32,605 nucleotides of DNA from Saprospiraceae bacterium (GTDB lineage: Bacteria > Bacteroidota > Bacteroidia > Chitinophagales > Saprospiraceae): the NCBI GenBank assembly GCA_017987975.1, contig JAGNSQ010000024.1:1-32605 (forward strand). Direction: 5' to 3'. The stretch's first letter is position 1; the number at the start of each line of letters is the position of its first letter. Made by a program: the position numbers and the translations under genes. A model generated the notes under the pieces. The model made no database searches and was not told the origin of the DNA. It was given only the letters and a program-made list of their open reading frames with translations. Shown one piece after another: positions 9,283 to 17,927 of this stretch.

Positions 9283-9681
9283 ATGTCGATGATTCAACGC
9301 TACTTTTCAGGTGCACCTTGGGAAGAGACCATAGGATATGCCAGAGCAGTTAAAACAGGTGACACCATTGAGGTTTCTGGCACTACCTCTGTAAAAGAAG
9401 GTGTGGTTCATGCGCCTTTTGATCCTTTCCACCAGACCGTCAGAATTTACGAAATCATAAATGAAACGCTTCACCATATGGACGCTAGTCTGATGGATGT
9501 TACCCGCATAAGGATTTTTGTGGTAGACCTCCCTACTAACTGGCAAAAAGTATCTGAGGCGCATTCTGCTGCCATAGGCAATGTAAGGCCTGCGATGAGT
9601 ATGATAGGAGTTTCTGCCCTTATAAATCCCGAATTACTTGTGGAAATTGAGGTGACAGCAATAATTTCCTCCACCCAATAA
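9283..9681 (+). CDS. Rid-family (YjgF/YER057c/UK114) protein lacking the catalytic arginine
   Basis: A 132-residue protein covering the whole Rid fold. The C-terminal signature RPAMSMIGVSALINPELLVEIE matches the family pattern PARS..V..L......VEIE. In true RidA the arginine of PARS holds the carboxylate of the enamine/imine substrate, which is deaminated to a keto acid. Here that position is Met105, so this is probably a divergent Rid subgroup without RidA-type deaminase activity. The function is unknown. It probably forms a trimer, as the family does. Two ATG codons, 9283 and 9289, are both possible starts. queE begins 10 nt after the stop, so the two are likely co-transcribed, but no link to deazaguanine synthesis is known to me. 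Confidence 0.88.
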   Translation: MSMIQRYFSGAPWEETIGYARAVKTGDTIEVSGTTSVKEGVVHAPFDPFHQTVRIYEIINETLHHMDASLMDVTRIRIFVVDLPTNWQKVSEAHSAAIGNVRPAMSMIGVSALINPELLVEIEVTAIISSTQ

Positions 9682-9691
9682 GTGTTAACAA

Positions 9692-10315
9692 TTGTACAAA
9701 ATAAAAGAAATATATTACACCTTACAGGGCGAGGGATTTCACTCAGGCAGAGGTGCCGTATTTTGCAGATTTTCCGGATGTAATTTATGGTCGGGTAGAG
9801 AAGAGGATAGGGTGTCTGCTATCTGTAAATTTTGTGATACAGATTTCAGAGGTACTGACGGCCCATTGGGCGGAAGTTATCATGTTGACCAACTGGTAGA
9901 AATCATCTGCGGGCAATTCCCTGAAAATCTACCTTGTTTTGTTGTATTTACAGGGGGTGAGCCCGCGCTACAACTCAATCAGATTTTAATAGACAAGCTC
10001 CATGAGAAAGGGGCAGAGATTGCTATTGAAACCAATGGAACATTACCATTACCTGAACGTATTGATTGGATTTGTGTAAGTCCAAAAGCAGGTGAAGAAT
10101 TGGTTATTACAAAAGGAAATGAGTTAAAATTGGTTTTTCCCCAACAAGAAAATGAACCTTCCAATTTTGAAAATCTGGACTTTGATCATTTTTATCTACA
10201 ACCCTTAGATGATGAGCATCAAAATGAGAATATCAGCAAGAGTGTAAATCACTGCCTGTCTAACCCAAAATGGAAACTCAGTTTGCAAACCCATAAAATA
10301 ATCGGTATCAACTAA
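9692..10315 (+). CDS. queE: 7-carboxy-7-deazaguanine synthase, TTG start
   Basis: A 207-residue radical SAM enzyme that converts 6-carboxy-5,6,7,8-tetrahydropterin to 7-carboxy-7-deazaguanine, a step towards preQ0 and queuosine in tRNA. The N-terminal YYTLQGEGFHSGRGAVFCRF is typical of QueE. The cluster-binding cysteines are Cys30-x14-Cys45-x2-Cys48, the expanded CX14CX2C motif known from one QueE type instead of the usual CX3CX2C. FTGGEPALQ (SAM-binding GGE) and AIETNGT follow. The first codon is TTG at 9692: an in-frame TAA lies at 9686-9688, and starting later would remove conserved sequence. The stop overlaps the next start by one base (TAATG). No other queuosine gene (queC, queD, queF) is in the window. 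Confidence 0.95.
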   Translation: MYKIKEIYYTLQGEGFHSGRGAVFCRFSGCNLWSGREEDRVSAICKFCDTDFRGTDGPLGGSYHVDQLVEIICGQFPENLPCFVVFTGGEPALQLNQILIDKLHEKGAEIAIETNGTLPLPERIDWICVSPKAGEELVITKGNELKLVFPQQENEPSNFENLDFDHFYLQPLDDEHQNENISKSVNHCLSNPKWKLSLQTHKIIGIN

Positions 10316-10716
10316 TGATGAATTCTCCTGTAAAAACGATAGCACTCATTGCCCATGATGGCAAAAAGCCGGAAATGGTTTCATTTGTATTGCGAAATAA
10401 AATCAAACTCGAGGGATTGAAACTTTATGCAACGGGAACTACCGGGGGCCATATTGCAAAAGAAGGGTTTGAAGTAACCAAACTACTAAGCGGCCCCAAG
10501 GGAGGTGATGCCCAAATTGCTGCCCTTGTGGCCACAGGTGACGTTGATGCGGTTTTCTTTTTCAGAGACCCATTAGATAGGCACCCACACGAACCTGATG
10601 TGCAAATGTTGCTAAGGGTTTGTGATGTTCATAATGTAGCTTTGGCAACCAACCCCCTGACAGCACAACTCATCATCGACGGCATCCAATACCAGGAAGA
10701 CGAGCATGACGTTTGA
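10315..10716 (+). CDS. mgsA: Methylglyoxal synthase
   Basis: A 133-residue cytosolic enzyme that turns dihydroxyacetone phosphate into methylglyoxal and phosphate, a bypass of lower glycolysis used under phosphate stress or sugar excess. Family motifs are all present: ALIAHDGKK (phosphate and substrate binding), ATGTTG, SGPKGGDAQI with the catalytic Asp65, FFFRDPLDRHPHEPDV with Asp85 and His92, and ATNPLTA near the end. Length is normal. Two adjacent ATGs (10315 and 10318) can serve as start; the first overlaps the queE stop by one base. The 3' end overlaps uvrC by 11 bp, so translation of queE, mgsA and uvrC is probably coupled. Confidence 0.95.
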   Translation: MMNSPVKTIALIAHDGKKPEMVSFVLRNKIKLEGLKLYATGTTGGHIAKEGFEVTKLLSGPKGGDAQIAALVATGDVDAVFFFRDPLDRHPHEPDVQMLLRVCDVHNVALATNPLTAQLIIDGIQYQEDEHDV

Positions 10717-12544
10717 GGATTTTAAAAATATGGTTGACACCATACCCCACCTTCCCGGGGTATATAGATTTTTGGATGAAGAGGGTATTATTTTATATGT
10801 AGGAAAAGCAAAGGATTTAAGAAACCGATTGTCTAATTATTTTGGGGATAAAAAACAAATTGCTTTCAAAACCAGGGTTCTTACCAAAAATGCAAATAGG
10901 GTAGAATTCACCATTGTTGAGACAGAACACGATGCCTTACTAATGGAAAATACTTTTATAAAAAAGTTCCAGCCCAGGTACAATGTTAGTCTTAAAGATG
11001 GCAAGTCGTATTCTTATATAGTAATAAAAAACGAGCGTTTTCCGAGAGTGTTTTTCACTCGGAAGGTGATCAAAGATGGATCTTCTTATTTTGGACCCTA
11101 CACGTCTAAAGGAAGGGTTAAACTGATTTTTGATGTTGTAAAAAAATTATTTCCCCTTAGAACATGTGCATTTAGTTTGACAGAAAGCAATATCCAGCAA
11201 GGCAAATTCAAACTTTGTCTGGAATATCATATAAAAAATTGCATGGGCCCATGTGAAGGCCTTGAAACTGAAAAGAGTTATAACGATAAGATTGATCAAA
11301 TCAAATATATCCTAAAAGGCAATTTTGCAAGGGTAAAAGAGTACATGATTAGTCAGATGTCAGATGCGGCCACAGATTTGAACTTTGAATTAGCCCAACA
11401 ATTTAAGGAGAGATTGTCTTTACTGGAAGATTATCAGGCAAAATCTACTGTAGTAAGTTCATCGATAAAAGATTTAGATGTATTCACCATCAGATCGGAT
11501 GAGAAGATGGCTTTTGTGAATTACCTTAAAATTGTTGATGGTGCTCTGATCAATACTGACACAGTTGAGATAGAAAAAAAACTGGAGGAAGAAGACATTG
11601 ATGTGCTCAATTTTGTCATTCCTGTAATTCGCGAAAGGTACCAGTCAATTGCCCCTGAAGTAGCAACAACCTATCCCGTTGTTTTGGAACAGGAAGTATT
11701 AGTAACTTTGCCCAAGATAGGAGATAAGAGGAAGTTGATAGAACTTTCACAACGCAATCTGGATTACTATATTACGCAAAAAAGAAAAAGCGAAACCGAA
11801 AGAAAAAATAAACAATCTCCAGCAGAGAGGATCCTTACTACGCTAAAAAATGATTTGAGAATGCAGGATTTGCCATTACATATTGAATGTTTTGACAACT
11901 CAAATATTCAAGGAACAAATCCTGTTGCCAGCTGTGTGGTCTTCCGAAATGCCAAACCATTTAAAAAAGATTATCGTCATTTTAAAATAAAGACGGTTGA
12001 AGGGCCTAATGATTTTGCCTCTATGGAAGAGGTGGTCTATAGAAGATACGCGAGAATGCTAGAAGAAAAACAAACCCTGCCCAATTTGGTAATCATTGAT
12101 GGTGGTAAGGGGCAGCTGAGCGCCGCAGTAAAAAGCCTCAATGAGTTAGGAATATTGAATCAGCTGGTGGTGGTAGGTATAGCAAAAAGATTGGAGGAGA
12201 TTTTTTTTCCTGAGGATCCCATTCCTTTATACATCAATAAGAAATCTGAATCTTTAAAACTAATTCAACACTGCAGAAATGAAGCGCACCGTTTTGCACT
12301 GGGTTTTCATCGGGATCTCAGGTCTAAAAATTTCTTAAACACAGAACTAACTTCAATTGCAGGGATAGGGGATAAAACTGCTCAAAAATTGATCACCAGT
12401 TTTGGATCTGTAAAAAAGATCAGGGAGGCAAGCCAGGAGGAAATTGAAGCTGTTGCAGGTAAAAAGAATGCAGCTATGATTACACAACATTTTGCACAAC
12501 AATTGGATGATAATACTCCATATAATCAGGAAAACAATGAATAG
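10706..12544 (+). CDS. uvrC: UvrABC excinuclease subunit C
   Basis: A 612-residue nuclease that makes both incisions around a bulky DNA lesion in nucleotide excision repair, after recruitment by UvrB. The N-terminal GIY-YIG nuclease starts with LPGVYRF and YVGKAKDLRNRL (residues 16-42) and makes the 3' cut. A cysteine set follows (Cys154, Cys171-x7-Cys179-x3-Cys183) like the iron-sulfur ligands reported for E. coli UvrC. A UVR motif that binds UvrB lies near residues 205-240. The RNase H-like domain that makes the 5' cut shows IECFDNSNIQG and VIIDGGKGQL. A tandem helix-hairpin-helix (SIAGIGDKTAQKL) closes the protein. It overlaps mgsA by 11 bp and the hexosaminidase gene by 8 bp. The length matches the family. 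Confidence 0.97.
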   Translation: MTFEDFKNMVDTIPHLPGVYRFLDEEGIILYVGKAKDLRNRLSNYFGDKKQIAFKTRVLTKNANRVEFTIVETEHDALLMENTFIKKFQPRYNVSLKDGKSYSYIVIKNERFPRVFFTRKVIKDGSSYFGPYTSKGRVKLIFDVVKKLFPLRTCAFSLTESNIQQGKFKLCLEYHIKNCMGPCEGLETEKSYNDKIDQIKYILKGNFARVKEYMISQMSDAATDLNFELAQQFKERLSLLEDYQAKSTVVSSSIKDLDVFTIRSDEKMAFVNYLKIVDGALINTDTVEIEKKLEEEDIDVLNFVIPVIRERYQSIAPEVATTYPVVLEQEVLVTLPKIGDKRKLIELSQRNLDYYITQKRKSETERKNKQSPAERILTTLKNDLRMQDLPLHIECFDNSNIQGTNPVASCVVFRNAKPFKKDYRHFKIKTVEGPNDFASMEEVVYRRYARMLEEKQTLPNLVIIDGGKGQLSAAVKSLNELGILNQLVVVGIAKRLEEIFFPEDPIPLYINKKSESLKLIQHCRNEAHRFALGFHRDLRSKNFLNTELTSIAGIGDKTAQKLITSFGSVKKIREASQEEIEAVAGKKNAAMITQHFAQQLDDNTPYNQENNE

Positions 12545-14405
12545 ATTTTTTATAATGTTGACCATTCAACTGGTTTGCGTACTTGGGATTAAAGGCCAAT
12601 ATGACATAATACCCAAACCGGCACAATTGACCTACGGAGCAGGTGAATTGAAAGCATCCAAACAGGTACGTATTCATCTTTTTGATGATCAATTTAAATC
12701 GGAAGCTCAATACTTGACACAAGCCCTGGAACGCAGAGCATTTGTAGTCGATAAAAATGCTGTATTCAAACCCAAAAGACACAAAGACTTTGTTATTTCT
12801 TTGAAGAGAAGTGCTTCTGAAAAGATGGACGAAGCATATGAAATTAAAGTCAATGAAGATGGAATTACCATTTTAGCAAACAAGCCGGTTGGCATTTTCA
12901 GAGGAATTGCTACAGCCTTACAAATGATACCGGCTAATCCAAAGGGACATCTAAAAATGCCGTTTTGTAATGTCAAAGATGAACCTGCTTTTGAGTGGAG
13001 AGGTCTAATGTTAGACGTGAGTCGTCATTTTTACAGTGTTGATGATGTTAAAAAATTTATTGATCGAATGGCTCTTTACAAGCTAAGTGTTTTTCATTGG
13101 CACCTGACCGATGATGAGGGCTGGCGAATTGAAATAAAGGCATATCCCCAACTTACGGAAAAAGGAGCGTGGAGAGTAGAGCGAACAGGGAAATTTGGAA
13201 CCCGGCCAGCTCCCAGGCCAGAGGAATCTACACCTTATGGCGGATTTTACACCCAGGATCAAATTCGGGAGGTGGTAAGGTATGCTGCTGAAAGGTATAT
13301 TACGATTGTTCCGGAAATAGATGTGCCCGGTCATTCTATGGCGCTACTTACTGCCTTTCCTGAGCTTTCAACCAAAAAGGAAGCAAAGATGGTAAGTTGT
13401 GGGTTTAAATTTGCAGAATGGTATGGTGATGGTACTTTTAAAATGTTGGTAGAGAACATGGTTAACCCTTCAGATGAGAGAGTCTATCAGGTCCTTGATA
13501 CTATTTTTGGAGAGGTAGCTGTTCTTTTCCCCGGAAAATACATTCATGCGGGAGGAGATGAATGTTATCATGGTTTTTGGAAGGAAAGCCAGGAATGCCA
13601 ACAATTTATGCAGAAAAATAACTTAAAGAATGAAGAAGAGCTTCAATCTTATTTTATGAAAAGAGTCAATTCAATTATTCAATCAAAAGGTAAGAACATG
13701 ATTGGATGGGACGAAATATTGTATGGTGGATTGGCGGAAGGAGCTGCTGTTATGAGTTGGAGAGGAACAAAAGGGGGCATTGAAGCTGCCTCAAAAGGAC
13801 ATAAAGTGGTGATGTCTCCAACGACCCATGCATATCTGGATTATACGCAGGGTGACCATGGGCTGGAATTTCCAATTTATGCCAGCTTATCTTTGAAAAA
13901 ATCCTATGAAATTGAAGTTGTACCGACTGGAGTCAACAAACAATTTATAATGGGTGGTCAGGGAAATTTATGGACGGAACACATCCCTACTTTATCACAT
14001 GCATTTTACATGGCTTATCCTCGCGCCATAGCTCTTTCAGAAGGCTTCTGGACAAGACAGGAAGATAAAAACTGGGTTGATTTTACCACAAGACTCGAAA
14101 GCCATATCAGTAGATTTGAAAATGAAGATATTCCTATATGTAAATCACTTTATGATCCTTTTGTCGAAGTTACTAAAAAGGATGGAACACACTTTATTAG
14201 CATTAAAACAGAATATCCAGAGGGGGAGGTTCATTATACCCTTGACAATACCTTTCCGCACTCTAGTTCTCCAATAGTTAGTTCCGGCACCATTCAGCTT
14301 CCGGAAGGAGAAGTTATCTTGCGAGCTGCGGTATTTAAAAATAAAAAGCAATTGGGACGAACCTTATCCTTAAACAGAGATTCAATCTTAAAAAGGTCGA
14401 AATAA
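12537..14405 (+). CDS. Exported beta-N-acetylhexosaminidase, GH20
   Basis: A glycoside hydrolase family 20 enzyme that removes terminal N-acetylhexosamine (GlcNAc or GalNAc) from glycans. The ATG at 12537 is preferred over 12492, because it places a clean signal peptide (MNRFFIMLTI..., cleaved near IKGQ) at the N-terminus; the protein is then 622 residues. A GH20b-like beta domain (YDIIPKPAQLTYG, residues 22-145) precedes the catalytic barrel with HWHLTDDEGWRIEI (188-200) and the catalytic pair Asp341-Glu342 in HAGGDECYHGFW. The last 80 or so residues form a small beta domain (YTLDNTFP), as in other hexosaminidases. It overlaps uvrC by 8 bp, so it is probably expressed with it despite the unrelated role. 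With NamZ later in the window it could act on chitin or peptidoglycan fragments, which is inference. Confidence 0.93.
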   Translation: MNRFFIMLTIQLVCVLGIKGQYDIIPKPAQLTYGAGELKASKQVRIHLFDDQFKSEAQYLTQALERRAFVVDKNAVFKPKRHKDFVISLKRSASEKMDEAYEIKVNEDGITILANKPVGIFRGIATALQMIPANPKGHLKMPFCNVKDEPAFEWRGLMLDVSRHFYSVDDVKKFIDRMALYKLSVFHWHLTDDEGWRIEIKAYPQLTEKGAWRVERTGKFGTRPAPRPEESTPYGGFYTQDQIREVVRYAAERYITIVPEIDVPGHSMALLTAFPELSTKKEAKMVSCGFKFAEWYGDGTFKMLVENMVNPSDERVYQVLDTIFGEVAVLFPGKYIHAGGDECYHGFWKESQECQQFMQKNNLKNEEELQSYFMKRVNSIIQSKGKNMIGWDEILYGGLAEGAAVMSWRGTKGGIEAASKGHKVVMSPTTHAYLDYTQGDHGLEFPIYASLSLKKSYEIEVVPTGVNKQFIMGGQGNLWTEHIPTLSHAFYMAYPRAIALSEGFWTRQEDKNWVDFTTRLESHISRFENEDIPICKSLYDPFVEVTKKDGTHFISIKTEYPEGEVHYTLDNTFPHSSSPIVSSGTIQLPEGEVILRAAVFKNKKQLGRTLSLNRDSILKRSK

Positions 14406-14416
14406 ACAATATATGG

Positions 14417-16519
14417 TCAATAACTGCCGTAATACCTCCTCATAAACCACTCAAAAGATAACAGCGTCAGAATTAAAAAAAATAACCATTTAAAATGAAT
14501 TAAAGTTTTTGAATGGCTGGTTTGAAAAATGGTAGGCTTCAAATCAGGATTTTTAAGTATATCTTCCACCAGCTTTCCAATTTGTTCTTTTGGGTAAAGA
14601 GATCCGTTAAACTTCTTTGAAAGTGCTGCCAAAACATCATGTCTGGCTGTCAAATCATAGGCCTCCAATTGAAGTGCCTCAACGGAAAACTTGCCGTTAA
14701 ATACCTGTGGCTGTCCTTTTGTTGTGGTATTAGCCTGGTAAGTATAGTTGCCTGAGGGTAATTGACCAATGTCTAAAAGGTAATAATTGCCCGTTTTACT
14801 AAAAGTATATTTAAATTCTTTTTTACTTTCATCTTTTAATGTCAAAAACACTTCTGGTTCATTAAACATTTCATAGGCATCATTAAACAATTGGGCATCA
14901 AAAACAATATTTTCATTGTCTTTGAAGATCTGTTTAGGTAAATTTACTTTGAATTTGCGCTTATCGTCTTTAGCTGCCACCAGCTGAACTATTTTGTTGA
15001 TTAATTCCTGACAAGCTTCGTTGTTTTGATAACTGGCATATTCCTGTATTTTCCATTTCCAAATACCCTCACCACACAACACCGCATTTTTAACCCCATT
15101 GTTTTCGTTGAAGGCCAAAAGGGGATACCTCGTAGGAATTTTTTTTATTTTTTGGTGAAACAATACCTGACTGGTAGCGGCTCCTTCATATGTACCAAAT
15201 AAATTGACCAAAGGTGGAAATTTAACCACCTTCGATTTCAGATCTTCACTCAGTGTAAAAAGATCAAATCCATTAGCTATTGCAATCTCGGTTTCTTCAT
15301 TTGACCTTGAATTACCTTTAATTTTTAGCACGTCCTGCAGTCCATTCAAGCGACTTTGATTGATTTGAGTGCCTGCTACGTAAATAACAGGGATCTTTTT
15401 ATTTTTTATAACTGCCAATTCTGACGACCAATCATGCTGATCTGAAGGCAAATTGTGTGCAATGATCACATCAAAATCTGCTATATTGGGTTTGTCCACT
15501 CCTATGATAGCAGTCTGTGATTTGTAGTTTTTGTGTGTTGAAATTAATTGTTGGAAAGCCGCAAGATCTGGGTGAGCAGCATTTCCTATTATTAACACAT
15601 TTTGACGTCCATCCAAAACTTCAACATAAATATCTTTTTTATTGTTGGCTGTGGATACTTCACCGGCTAAGGTACTTACACTAAGTGTATATTTAGTTAC
15701 ACCAATTTGATTGGCATCAACAACAAAATCTGCTGTGGTGAAAAAAGATGATTGAGAAATATTAATTTCCTGTTGAGCCAAAAGCTGTCTCCCTTTGGCA
15801 TCTGTTCTTTCCAAAGACAATTTTGTCTTTCCACCTTGACACGATAGAGCAGAAATGTCAACTTGAATAGGAAATTGATCACCTAAGTAAGCAATTCGGT
15901 TACTCAGTACATTTTTTACCACCAAGTCCTTCCTTAAACTTGTATCGCCCAAGGCTATGGAGTAAAATGGCGCATTGAATTGAACCGGTGCATAAGCAGG
16001 GTGCCCACCTTCGTTATAAATGCCATCAGAAACCATTATGATGGCTCCTACATTTTGATCGGCATAGTTGTCGTAAATATATTGTACTGCTTGGGAAAGG
16101 TTACTGGATCCCAAAGCTATAATGGTCGCCGTGTCAGCACTTACCTGATCTGCAAATTTTAGCTGCGCCACTTGGTATTTGGATGCAAGCTTTGTTCGAA
16201 GCAGTTCAAGATCGGCATCCAATTTGGTATTCTGTTCTTTGCTAATTCCAAGCTTAATGGATTGTGAAACATCCTTTGCTATGATTACAATAGGCTCTTT
16301 TTGTTCTTCTTTAATGCTTTTAATTATTGGGGCTAATAAAAACAGACAAATGACAAAAATAGAGAAAGCCCTGAAAGCAGCCATCGTTCGTTTCACCCAT
16401 TTACCAGATTCTTCAAACTTGCGCTCTTTTGCATACAAAATGTAGGCGTAGGCTGCACCGGCAAGCATACAAAACAAAATAAACCACCAAGGATAGGGTA
16501 GGCTAATGTGTTCGATCAC
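14417..16519 (-). CDS. Membrane-anchored VWA-like protein, GTG start
   Basis: A 700-residue protein with two N-terminal membrane helices (about residues 11-29 and 50-65), a large presumed periplasmic part and one C-terminal helix (about 674-692) ending in MRRYYGSY. Just after the second helix comes a von Willebrand factor A-like fold. The metal-binding DxSxS is intact (Asp83-Val-Ser85-Gln-Ser87), followed by SSNLSQAV (139-146) and MVSDGIYNEGGH with Asp165. The middle region (INISQSSFFTT, VEVLDGRQNVLIIGNAAHPD) resembles beta-sandwich and Rossmann-like segments seen in Bacteroidota proteins with a glutamine-amidotransferase-like fold, but I cannot name the family. The start is GTG at 16519, as a TAA lies three codons upstream. 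It is convergent with the GH20 gene (11 bp apart) and divergent from the next gene. A role in envelope assembly is only a guess. Confidence 0.8.
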   Translation of the reverse strand: MIEHISLPYPWWFILFCMLAGAAYAYILYAKERKFEESGKWVKRTMAAFRAFSIFVICLFLLAPIIKSIKEEQKEPIVIIAKDVSQSIKLGISKEQNTKLDADLELLRTKLASKYQVAQLKFADQVSADTATIIALGSSNLSQAVQYIYDNYADQNVGAIIMVSDGIYNEGGHPAYAPVQFNAPFYSIALGDTSLRKDLVVKNVLSNRIAYLGDQFPIQVDISALSCQGGKTKLSLERTDAKGRQLLAQQEINISQSSFFTTADFVVDANQIGVTKYTLSVSTLAGEVSTANNKKDIYVEVLDGRQNVLIIGNAAHPDLAAFQQLISTHKNYKSQTAIIGVDKPNIADFDVIIAHNLPSDQHDWSSELAVIKNKKIPVIYVAGTQINQSRLNGLQDVLKIKGNSRSNEETEIAIANGFDLFTLSEDLKSKVVKFPPLVNLFGTYEGAATSQVLFHQKIKKIPTRYPLLAFNENNGVKNAVLCGEGIWKWKIQEYASYQNNEACQELINKIVQLVAAKDDKRKFKVNLPKQIFKDNENIVFDAQLFNDAYEMFNEPEVFLTLKDESKKEFKYTFSKTGNYYLLDIGQLPSGNYTYQANTTTKGQPQVFNGKFSVEALQLEAYDLTARHDVLAALSKKFNGSLYPKEQIGKLVEDILKNPDLKPTIFQTSHSKTLIHFKWLFFLILTLLSFEWFMRRYYGSY

Positions 16520-16599
16520 AAAATCTTAATTTAGAGTGCAAAGATCAAAAATTATTCGAATCTAAATCTATAAATATAAGCTAATTAAACATTTAACAA

Positions 16600-16607
16600 T
16601 ACTTTTG
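16600..16607 (+). promoter_or_regulatory. Bacteroidota -7 element of the AsnB-like gene
   Basis: TACTTTTG matches TAnnTTTG in full and ends 27 nt before the ATG at 16635, within the 115-bp divergent gap. On the other strand, 16539-16546 reads GATCTTTG, one mismatch from the same consensus, 19 nt before the GTG at 16519; it may serve the VWA gene. Confidence 0.55.
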
Positions 16608-16634
16608 CATTATGAGTTGTAGATAATCGTTTAT

Positions 16635-17924
16635 ATGTTAAAAATAATGAAGTCAGGTCTATTTTGGATTTTTGGTTTTATGCTGTTTGTCAATTCGCTT
16701 TCAGCTTCTTACATCCTTCTTCCTATGGACTATAAAGTCCAAAAGAACCATTTAAAGGCATATGGTATGACTTATTGGGTTATTAATCAAGGTGTAGAAG
16801 CCTATTGGTTGCTTAATTACAGGGGTGGTAGCTTTGCTTTTTATCATTCTACAGGCTTTGAAAAAGAATGCAAAGTCAGAGGCGTAACTTATGAGGTTAT
16901 ACCAGATGCTGAATTTCTTAGGATCAGAGAGCTGATAGCCGATCCGGAAACGAATCAGGAAGCTATTAAACTCGAAAAAGCGCCTAAAATTGCTGTGTAC
17001 ACTCCAGATTACAATGAAAAGGGTAGTAGAATTCAACCTTGGGATGATGCAGTGACCCTTGTCCTTACTTACGCAGAAATACCCTATGAAACTATTTATG
17101 ACAGAGCTGTGTTAGAGGGAAAACTGGCAGAATATGATTGGTTACACCTGCATCATGAAGACTTTACCGGACAATACGGCAAGTTTTACGCATCTAATGG
17201 TAGCCAACCTTGGTATAAAATAAACCAACAAAAGTCTGAAGAACAGGCAATTAGTATGGGCTACACCAAAGTATCACAAGTTAAGTTGGCCGTTGCAAAA
17301 AAAATCAAAGAATTTGTAGAGGGTGGTGGTTTTATGTTTGCAATGTGTTCAGCTACAGATACTTACGACATAGCTTTGGCAGCTGAAGGCCTGGATATTT
17401 GTGATAAAGTTTATGATGGAGACGGTTATGACATCAATGCTCAATCGAAATTGGATTATTCTAAAACCTTTGCCTTCAAGGATTTTGAGTTGATCCTCAA
17501 TCCTATGGTTTATGAACACTCTGATATTGACAACAAAGACAGAGGCATAGATGTAGAAGCTGATTATTTCAATTTATTTGATTTTTCAGCAAAATGGGAT
17601 CCAATTCCATCTATGTTGTGTCAAAATCATACACAAACAATAAAAGGGTTTATGGGGCAGTCAACCTCATTCAAGAGAAGTTTAATCAAAAGCGATGTCC
17701 TCATTATGGGAGAAACCAAGGCTGCCGGAGAAGCAAGATATCTTCACGGAACTTATGGTTACGGTACATGGACGTTTTATGGCGGTCATGATCCTGAAGA
17801 CTATCGCCATTATGTCAACGACCCCGAAACAGACCTCAGTTTACATCCCAATAGCCCCGGCTACAGATTGATTCTTAATAACATTTTATTCCCGGCTGCA
17901 GAAAAAAAGAAACGTAAGACCTAA
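16635..17924 (+). CDS. Exported 'asparagine synthetase B-like' Bacteroidota protein of unknown function
   Basis: A 429-residue protein with a signal peptide (hydrophobic residues 8-22, likely cleaved near SLSA|SYI). From memory, close relatives in Bacteroidota are labelled asparagine synthetase B. The sequence does not support that: there is no N-terminal catalytic Cys, and no SGGxDS ATP-pyrophosphatase loop, and a secreted protein would meet no ATP. What is visible is KAYGMTYWVINQGVEAYWLLNYRGG near the N-terminus, HLHHEDF (171-177), and FVEGGGFMFAMCSATDTYD (Cys238), which looks like the nucleophile-elbow region of a class I amidotransferase-like or ThuA-like fold. The C-terminal part (GTYGYGTWTFYGGHDPEDY) is rich in Gly and aromatics. 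An ATG at 16647 is an alternative start. It converges on ssb with 3 bp between the stops. The function is unknown. Confidence 0.8.
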   Translation: MLKIMKSGLFWIFGFMLFVNSLSASYILLPMDYKVQKNHLKAYGMTYWVINQGVEAYWLLNYRGGSFAFYHSTGFEKECKVRGVTYEVIPDAEFLRIRELIADPETNQEAIKLEKAPKIAVYTPDYNEKGSRIQPWDDAVTLVLTYAEIPYETIYDRAVLEGKLAEYDWLHLHHEDFTGQYGKFYASNGSQPWYKINQQKSEEQAISMGYTKVSQVKLAVAKKIKEFVEGGGFMFAMCSATDTYDIALAAEGLDICDKVYDGDGYDINAQSKLDYSKTFAFKDFELILNPMVYEHSDIDNKDRGIDVEADYFNLFDFSAKWDPIPSMLCQNHTQTIKGFMGQSTSFKRSLIKSDVLIMGETKAAGEARYLHGTYGYGTWTFYGGHDPEDYRHYVNDPETDLSLHPNSPGYRLILNNILFPAAEKKKRKT

Positions 17925-17927
17925 GCG

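Noticed and set aside
12492-12536. Extra 15 residues at the start of the GH20 protein
   Set aside because: They lie inside uvrC and would precede a complete signal peptide; the ATG at 12537 is the sensible start.
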